Part shown: positions 6,485 through 10,870 of the stretch, piece by piece | Layout of the letters: each line of letters begins with the position of its first letter | Position numbering within the stretch: the stretch's first letter is position 1 | Source: Patescibacteria group bacterium | Lineage (GTDB): Bacteria > Patescibacteriota > Gracilibacteria > UBA1369 > PNNO01 | NCBI GenBank assembly: GCA_018821175.1 | Contig: JAHJMX010000020.1 | Location: 1-10,870 of the forward strand | Length of the DNA: 10,870 nt | Direction: 5' to 3' | Notes under the pieces: generated by a model | Seen by the model: only the letters and a program-made list of their open reading frames with translations | Told to the model about the DNA's origin: nothing | Databases searched by the model: none | Made by a program: the position numbers and the translations under genes

Positions 6485-6504
6485 TTTAGCGTGATTTAGC
6501 GTGA
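6485..6504 (+). repeat. perfect tandem 10-bp direct repeat upstream of dprA
   Basis: TTTAGCGTGA occurs twice without a gap (6485-6494 and 6495-6504) and is followed by TT, about 80 bases before dprA. The rest of the gap 6399-6585 is AT-rich, with no ORF of note. A TAAAAT at 6551-6556 could be the dprA -10, but no good -35 is seen. Confidence 0.6.
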
Positions 6505-6585
6505 TTGAATAATTTTAGAAATTTTTAATAATTTTTTAATCTTTGTGTCCTAAAATGCGAACCTACTTACTTTTATCTTTGCATT

Positions 6586-7668
6586 ATGAAAGAATATCTT
6601 CACGCTTGGAATATTGTATTTGAAGGATTGCCAAAACCATTTTGGAGGTTGAAACAATGCTATTCGAATTTGGAATATGCATGGAAATATGCGAGCTTAG
6701 AAGATTTACGTAAAGCTAAATTAAGCGACCATATAATAAAAAGAGTAACAGAAATTAGGAGAAATATTGATTTAAAAAAAGAAATGGAAGATATGTCTCA
6801 AAAGGGGATTTCCATTTTAATGCACAATGAAGACAATTATCCGGTTCATCTGAGAAATTTAAATAATTACCTACCCCCTGGTGTTTTATATGTGAAAGGA
6901 AATATTTCGAAAATGAAAGTTGCAATGGAAAATCCTATACGTATAGCTATAGTTGGGACGCGCGCCATGAGTGGATATGGAGAGAATATGACGCGCAAAA
7001 TAATCCAAGGTTTAGCACATTATAACCCTATCATCATCAGCGGGATGGCGCGCGGCATCGACACGATTGCACACCAGGAAGCGATGAGATGTGGGTTGTT
7101 TACTGTCGCCGTACTTGGTTATGGATTAAACCAAATTCCTCACTATCTAAGATCTTTTACTGAAAAAATTCAAGAATGTGGAGTTGTTGTTTCTGAATAT
7201 CCGCCAAATTTAATTGCACAAAAATATCATTTCCCACTACGTAATAGGATTATTTCAGGCCTCTCGCAAGTTACAACCATAATAGAAGCCGGCGAACAGT
7301 CTGGAGCCCTTATAACAGCTCAATATGCGCTAGATCAAGGTAGGGACGTAATTGCTGTTCCTGGTGATATTACTAGCCTAAAAAGTAAAGGAACAAATAC
7401 TCTCATAAAAAATGGTGCATATTTACTAACTGAACCAGAAGACATAATCGATCTTTTAAAAATAGCCCGCAAAAAAGGTTTAAATCCGAAAAATTATGCT
7501 GAAAACGAACTTCAAATAGTTAATTTACTAGAAGAAAGACCTCACAATTTACTTGAATTATCGAGTAAATCAAATTTGACTACCCAGGAATTCACATTTG
7601 CACTAACTCAATTAGAACTTGAGGGATATATATCAAGAAACCATAACGGGGCATATTGTATGAATTGA
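6586..7668 (+). CDS. dprA: DNA-processing protein DprA
   Basis: DprA binds incoming single-stranded DNA, shields it and loads RecA during natural transformation. The 360-residue protein has an N-terminal helical (SAM/HhH-like) part (about 1-65). A Rossmann core follows with VGTRAMSGYG (123-132), SGMARGID (152-159), VAVLGYG (174-180), HFPLRNRIISGLS (215-227), IEAGEQSGAL (233-242) and DVIAVPGD (254-261). A C-terminal winged-helix domain occupies about 305-358, giving the three-domain form of the family. The ATG at 6586 has no Shine-Dalgarno site. The stop is TGA, the only TGA stop among the genes. It converges on pilB with 19 bases between the stop codons. The shared link to DNA uptake with pilB is suggestive but not proof of competence. 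Confidence 0.95.
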   Translation: MKEYLHAWNIVFEGLPKPFWRLKQCYSNLEYAWKYASLEDLRKAKLSDHIIKRVTEIRRNIDLKKEMEDMSQKGISILMHNEDNYPVHLRNLNNYLPPGVLYVKGNISKMKVAMENPIRIAIVGTRAMSGYGENMTRKIIQGLAHYNPIIISGMARGIDTIAHQEAMRCGLFTVAVLGYGLNQIPHYLRSFTEKIQECGVVVSEYPPNLIAQKYHFPLRNRIISGLSQVTTIIEAGEQSGALITAQYALDQGRDVIAVPGDITSLKSKGTNTLIKNGAYLLTEPEDIIDLLKIARKKGLNPKNYAENELQIVNLLEERPHNLLELSSKSNLTTQEFTFALTQLELEGYISRNHNGAYCMN

Positions 7669-7687
7669 AAAACAAACAATATCTCAA

Positions 7688-9424
7688 TTACATAGAAACA
7701 CTTGTCACTCTGAAAACTTCCTCAATAGTAGTAATCCCTTGTAAAACTTTTAAAATGCCATCTTCACGCATAGTTATAAGACCTTTCCGTCTTGCAGCAA
7801 GTAAAATACTATTTGAACTTTGTTCTTTCAAAATCATATCACGAATTTCATAATCCAAAGTAATCATCTCTATAATCAAAATACGCCCACTGTAACCTGT
7901 ATGACTACATTTATCGCAACCAGCTGGGAATGGTAATTTTTCCGGAATATCAATTTTTAAATCTGGACGAACTTTTTTGATCGCCTCAATATTTGTTTCA
8001 ATATCTTTTAACATTGCAGAAGGAATTGTTTTTTGAACCTGACAATGTGGACAAATCCTTCGCACAAGCCTTTGTGCAATAATCGTATGCAAGGAAGGTG
8101 AAACCACGAATGGCTCAAGCCCCATATTTATCAATCGAGTAATAGACTCAACTGCACTATTCGTATGTAAAGTACTCATAACAACATGTCCAGTCAAAGC
8201 AGCCTGAGCAGCTGTTTCAGCAGTATCAAGATCTCGAATTTCACCAATCATCACTGCGTCTGGATCTTGCCGCAAAATTGACCGCAAGCCATCAGCAAAA
8301 TTATATCCACGTTTTTCATTAATCTGACTTTGAGAAATCCCCTTCAAATTATATTCGATTGGATCTTCAAGAGTAATAATTTTATTTTCCGATGAATTTA
8401 ATTCTGACAAAATTGAATATAGAGTTGTAGTTTTTCCTGATCCCGTAGGCCCTGTACAAAGAATCATCCCATGATTAAGTTCTTGCAATCTTTCCATTTT
8501 TTTCAAATAATGCGTTTGGAATCCCATCTCTTCATATTTCAAAACTCCTTTTGCAGAATCAAGCATACGACACACAAACGATTCTCCAAATTGAGTTGGA
8601 ATAGACGACACACGAACATCAACTTTACGCACATTTAGCATAAAACTATATCTTCCATCTTGTGGAATATTGGTTATATTCAGCTTCATTTTGGAAACAT
8701 ATTTGATTTGATTAGCAAGATTTTTGAAAACCTTTGCCTCAATACGAAAAACTGTATGTAAAATTCCATCAATCCTAAACCTGACTCGAACTTCCTTTTC
8801 TTCGGGCTCAAAGTGAATGTCCGAAGCATTAGTTTTCATTGCACCCATATTAATTAATTGGAGTGCTTCTTCAGAAGTCCCTCCCTCAACTTTTTCCTTT
8901 AATTCGGCTAAATTCACCAACTCTTTTTCGTATGATTTTATATCGGCTTCTGAATATGTTGTTGCGATTTCTTTTTTAACTTTATATTGATCTCCTTCGT
9001 AATTTTTCAATGCATCTTGCATCCCTTCGAGCGATGCCAAGTTTATATTCAATAAATATTTTTGCGCTTTAAAATCTTCAAGCACTTTTTTTGCATCCAA
9101 ATTTTCTGGATCAACTACTGCAATACGCAACCGTTTCCCAATACGGAAAAATGGCATAACCATAGCCTTTCTTGCAACTTCAGGGGTCAACAATTTAAGC
9201 AAATCTGGATTAATATTTACCTTGGAAAGATCAATGTAAGAGAGTCCTAAATCCTTTGATTTTTGCAAAACCGAAGTCTCCTTGTAGTCACGATCAATTT
9301 TTTCGATTTGCTCTGGCATAGCAGAATTACGGGCTTGACCGTTACCCGAATTTTGTATATTCCCTGCTTTTTGAATTTGTATTCCAGCGTTATCCATTGA
9401 TGATCTTATATTGATTTTTTGCAT
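7688..9424 (-). CDS. pilB: type IV pilus assembly ATPase PilB (GspE/PulE family)
   Basis: PilB is the hexameric cytoplasmic motor that drives pilus extension. The 578-residue protein starts with a short polar tail (1-40). An N-terminal GspE_N domain (about 50-145) follows, with LGLSYIDL and PEVARKAMVMPFF. The second N-domain contains SDIHFEPEE (201-209) and RFRIDG (215-220). The motor domain has Walker A GPTGSGKT (325-332), Asp box EDPIE (353-357), Walker B GEIRD (394-398) and His box STLHTN (417-422). Four cysteines in CPHC (458-461) and CDKC (503-506) form the zinc site found in PilB/GspE but not in PilT. No other pilus genes are adjacent, although pilB often lies with pilT and pilC. The start at 9424 lies only about five bases from the predicted transcription start; M10 (9397) is an alternative. 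No Shine-Dalgarno site is present. Confidence 0.94.
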   Translation of the reverse strand: MQKINIRSSMDNAGIQIQKAGNIQNSGNGQARNSAMPEQIEKIDRDYKETSVLQKSKDLGLSYIDLSKVNINPDLLKLLTPEVARKAMVMPFFRIGKRLRIAVVDPENLDAKKVLEDFKAQKYLLNINLASLEGMQDALKNYEGDQYKVKKEIATTYSEADIKSYEKELVNLAELKEKVEGGTSEEALQLINMGAMKTNASDIHFEPEEKEVRVRFRIDGILHTVFRIEAKVFKNLANQIKYVSKMKLNITNIPQDGRYSFMLNVRKVDVRVSSIPTQFGESFVCRMLDSAKGVLKYEEMGFQTHYLKKMERLQELNHGMILCTGPTGSGKTTTLYSILSELNSSENKIITLEDPIEYNLKGISQSQINEKRGYNFADGLRSILRQDPDAVMIGEIRDLDTAETAAQAALTGHVVMSTLHTNSAVESITRLINMGLEPFVVSPSLHTIIAQRLVRRICPHCQVQKTIPSAMLKDIETNIEAIKKVRPDLKIDIPEKLPFPAGCDKCSHTGYSGRILIIEMITLDYEIRDMILKEQSSNSILLAARRKGLITMREDGILKVLQGITTIEEVFRVTSVSM

Positions 9425-9435
9425 TTAATCATAAG

Positions 9436-9444
9436 ATTATAACA
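9436..9444 (-). promoter_or_regulatory. extended -10 promoter of pilB
   Basis: On the minus strand TGTTATAAT (9444-9436) is a perfect extended -10 box. The -35 position (TTTATT) is poor, as often with extended -10 promoters. The predicted start, about 9429, leaves only some five bases before the ATG at 9424. The box abuts the T-run of the nusA terminator. Confidence 0.6.
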
Positions 9445-9477
9445 CAAAAGGAGCTTAGAATAAAGTCTAAACCCCTT
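9441..9477 (-). terminator. rho-independent terminator of nusA
   Basis: On the minus strand AAGGGGTTTAGA (9477-9466) pairs with TCTAAGCTCCTT (9459-9448) in a 12-bp stem with two G-T pairs and a six-base loop, followed by TTTTGTGTT. It lies 43 bases after the nusA stop and separates nusA from pilB. The tail of the T-rich part merges with the pilB -10 box. Confidence 0.8.
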
Positions 9478-9520
9478 CTGAAATCATAATGATTAAAATC
9501 ACCGATTCATTTTCAATACA

Positions 9521-10771
9521 CTATTTTTTCTTCATTGCCTTCACAATCAATGCTGCTGCCTTTTCATCAATACCATCAACAGATTGTAAATCCTTTTTAC
9601 TCAAACCCTTGATCTGTTGTACTAAAGTCAAATTTGCAGCTTCCAATTTCTCCAAAACACCTGCATCTAAACCGAGAGATTCAACAGTTTGCATTTCATC
9701 AGTTTCAGCTTGAACTTTAGGAACTTCTTTATCGTTAAGATCACCAATATCCAAAATATCAATTTCTGTTTCTGTTAAACGAGAGGCAAGTCTAACATTT
9801 TGACCCTTCTTACCAATTGCAAGTGGCCTTTGATCAGGCTCAACGTAACAAAGTGCACGATTTTCCTTTTGATGAAATTTAATATAAGTGATTTTAGCTG
9901 GAGCCAAAGCTATTTTAATATAATCTTCTTTATTTGCATTCCAAGGAATTACATCAATTTTTTCACCATTTAACTCATCCATAATATTTTGCACACGAAC
10001 CCCTTTTTGCCCTACACAAGACCCAATCGGATCAATTTTGTCATCGTTAGAATAAACAGCAACCTTACATCTCACTCCAGGTTCACGAGCAATCCCTTTG
10101 ATTTCTACAACTCCAGACTTGATTTCTGGAATCTCAAGTTCCAAAAGTTTACGAACAAGATTTGGATGAGTTCTTGAAATTACAAGTTGAGGACCTTTTG
10201 TAGTTTTGATTACTTTATCAAGATAAAGCTTTATACGTTGACCTCCGTAATATTGCTCTCCAGGAATTTGTTGATCAGTAGGGAGAAGATTTGTAATTTT
10301 ATTGTCCAAATTTACGTAAACTTGACGATTTTCAACACGATGTACAAGCGCATTAATAAGTTCATTTTCGCGATTCTTGAAGGTTTCATACATAACATCA
10401 CGTTCAGCTTCTTGCATTCTTTGAATAATCACTTGTTTTGCCGCTTGAGCTGCAATTCGTCCATATTCAAGCGGAGTTACATCAATCTTAATTTCATCTC
10501 CAATCTTTGGATTTTTTTTGTATTCTTTAGCTTTGGCAAGTGTAATTTGTAGATCTGGTTCTTCAACTTTTTTCACAACTTCCTTTACAATAAAAATAGT
10601 TGCAAAATTTGCACTATCATTTAATTCAACTTCAATATTTTGGTCTTTATTCCCGTAATCTTTACGATACGCGGCCTTTAATGCGGCTTCAATAGTTTCG
10701 ATTACTTTTTCACGTGGGATGTTTTTTTCGTCACAAAGCTGATTAATTGCAGCCATAAATTGTGATTGCAT
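9521..10771 (-). CDS. nusA: transcription termination/antitermination factor NusA
   Basis: NusA binds RNA polymerase and nascent RNA, and modulates pausing, intrinsic termination and antitermination. The 416-residue protein has the N-terminal RNAP-binding domain (about 1-130, with IEAALKAAYRKDYG), an S1 domain (about 135-200), KH1 with DPIGSCVGQKGVRV (247-260) and KH2 with AIGKKGQNVRLASRLT (318-333). A helix-hairpin-helix domain (about 366-414) forms the C-terminus, so this is a NusA with one C-terminal repeat. The start at 10771 aligns residue for residue with typical NusA N-termini (MNKELLAAIEQ type). No Shine-Dalgarno site precedes it. The usual neighbours rimP and infB are not seen: a terminator lies 25 bases upstream and another just downstream, so nusA seems to be its own unit. 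A TATATT touching the ATG is too close to act as its -10. Confidence 0.96.
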   Translation of the reverse strand: MQSQFMAAINQLCDEKNIPREKVIETIEAALKAAYRKDYGNKDQNIEVELNDSANFATIFIVKEVVKKVEEPDLQITLAKAKEYKKNPKIGDEIKIDVTPLEYGRIAAQAAKQVIIQRMQEAERDVMYETFKNRENELINALVHRVENRQVYVNLDNKITNLLPTDQQIPGEQYYGGQRIKLYLDKVIKTTKGPQLVISRTHPNLVRKLLELEIPEIKSGVVEIKGIAREPGVRCKVAVYSNDDKIDPIGSCVGQKGVRVQNIMDELNGEKIDVIPWNANKEDYIKIALAPAKITYIKFHQKENRALCYVEPDQRPLAIGKKGQNVRLASRLTETEIDILDIGDLNDKEVPKVQAETDEMQTVESLGLDAGVLEKLEAANLTLVQQIKGLSKKDLQSVDGIDEKAAALIVKAMKKK

Positions 10772-10795
10772 AATATAGGTTTTTAAATGTTAAAC

Positions 10796-10829
10796 AAAAA
10801 AAGACAGGATCTTTTTAAAAATATCCTGC
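10796..10829 (-). terminator. rho-independent terminator of a gene beyond the right edge
   Basis: On the minus strand GCAGGAT (10829-10823) pairs with ATCCTGT (10810-10804), with an inner TTTTT/AAAAA continuing the stem after one mismatch, and a run of seven T follows (10802-10796). It starts two bases after the putative stop codon at 10833-10831. Confidence 0.8.
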
Positions 10830-10830
10830 T

Positions 10831-10869
10831 TTATTCATACACGATACTACCATCGATCGATAACTTTGT
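10831..10869 (-). CDS. C-terminal end of an unidentified minus-strand gene
   Basis: One minus frame is open from the window edge and reads TKLSIDGSIVYE before TAA at 10833-10831, immediately ahead of the strong terminator at 10829-10796. The position makes a real gene end likely, but twelve residues do not identify the protein. I see no sign that it is RimP or IF-2. The other minus frames either stop earlier (YKVIDRW) or run into the hairpin. Confidence 0.45.
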   Translation of the reverse strand, partial: TKLSIDGSIVYE

Positions 10870-10870
10870 A

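Noticed and set aside
10187..10552. 121-residue plus-strand ORF inside nusA
   Set aside because: It is antisense to the conserved NusA N-terminal and S1 domains; the composition is that of an AT-rich shadow frame.
10772..10777. TATATT touching the nusA ATG as a -10 box
   Set aside because: Transcription would begin inside the coding region after the ATG, and the NusA alignment supports this ATG.
1..10870. A new defence, mobile or secondary-metabolism system
   Set aside because: All complete genes match known housekeeping, pilus or competence families; no repeats, integrase, transposase or unknown gene cluster is present.

Overview
The window is AT-rich and densely coded, with eight complete protein genes, two tRNA genes, short intergenic gaps and no mobile element, CRISPR array or gene-free stretch over 300 bases. 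It most resembles a Patescibacteria (CPR) genome, possibly a Peregrinibacteria-like one. The reasons are a small stand-alone pilin of the CPR-typical type IV secretion pilin kind, an RNase J with a long disordered N-terminus, short well-separated housekeeping genes, and an almost complete lack of Shine-Dalgarno sites. The standard bacterial code reads every gene full length and dprA ends at TGA. This argues against the UGA-glycine lineages (Gracilibacteria, Absconditabacteria). The taxonomic placement is inference.

Layout. Positions 1-120 hold a possible plus-strand gene tail and a terminator. The minus strand then carries a two-helix secreted pilin (121-531) and murB (649-1536). Diverging from murB is a plus-strand tRNA-Thr(UGU)/tRNA-Tyr(GUA) pair with its own promoter and terminator (1611-1916). 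RNase J follows on the minus strand (1934-4081). Diverging from it are plus-strand murD (4260-5663), ftsE (5721-6398) and dprA (6586-7668). pilB (7688-9424) converges on dprA, and nusA (9521-10771) lies upstream of pilB on the same strand with a terminator between them. At the right edge another terminator closes a minus-strand gene that lies mostly outside the window.

Function. The genes cover envelope building (murB, murD), division (ftsE, without a neighbouring ftsX), pili and DNA handling (the pilin, pilB, dprA), and core RNA functions (RNase J, NusA, two tRNAs). Most appear to be single-gene transcription units, each with its own promoter or terminator signal, rather than parts of the classic dcw or rimP-nusA-infB operons. 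I found no clearly new multi-gene system. The most unusual signals are the nearly leaderless pilB start fused to the nusA terminator, the loss of Shine-Dalgarno sites in seven of eight genes, the basic Q/N-rich extension of RNase J, the orphan ftsE, and 10-bp-period direct repeats in front of ftsE and dprA.
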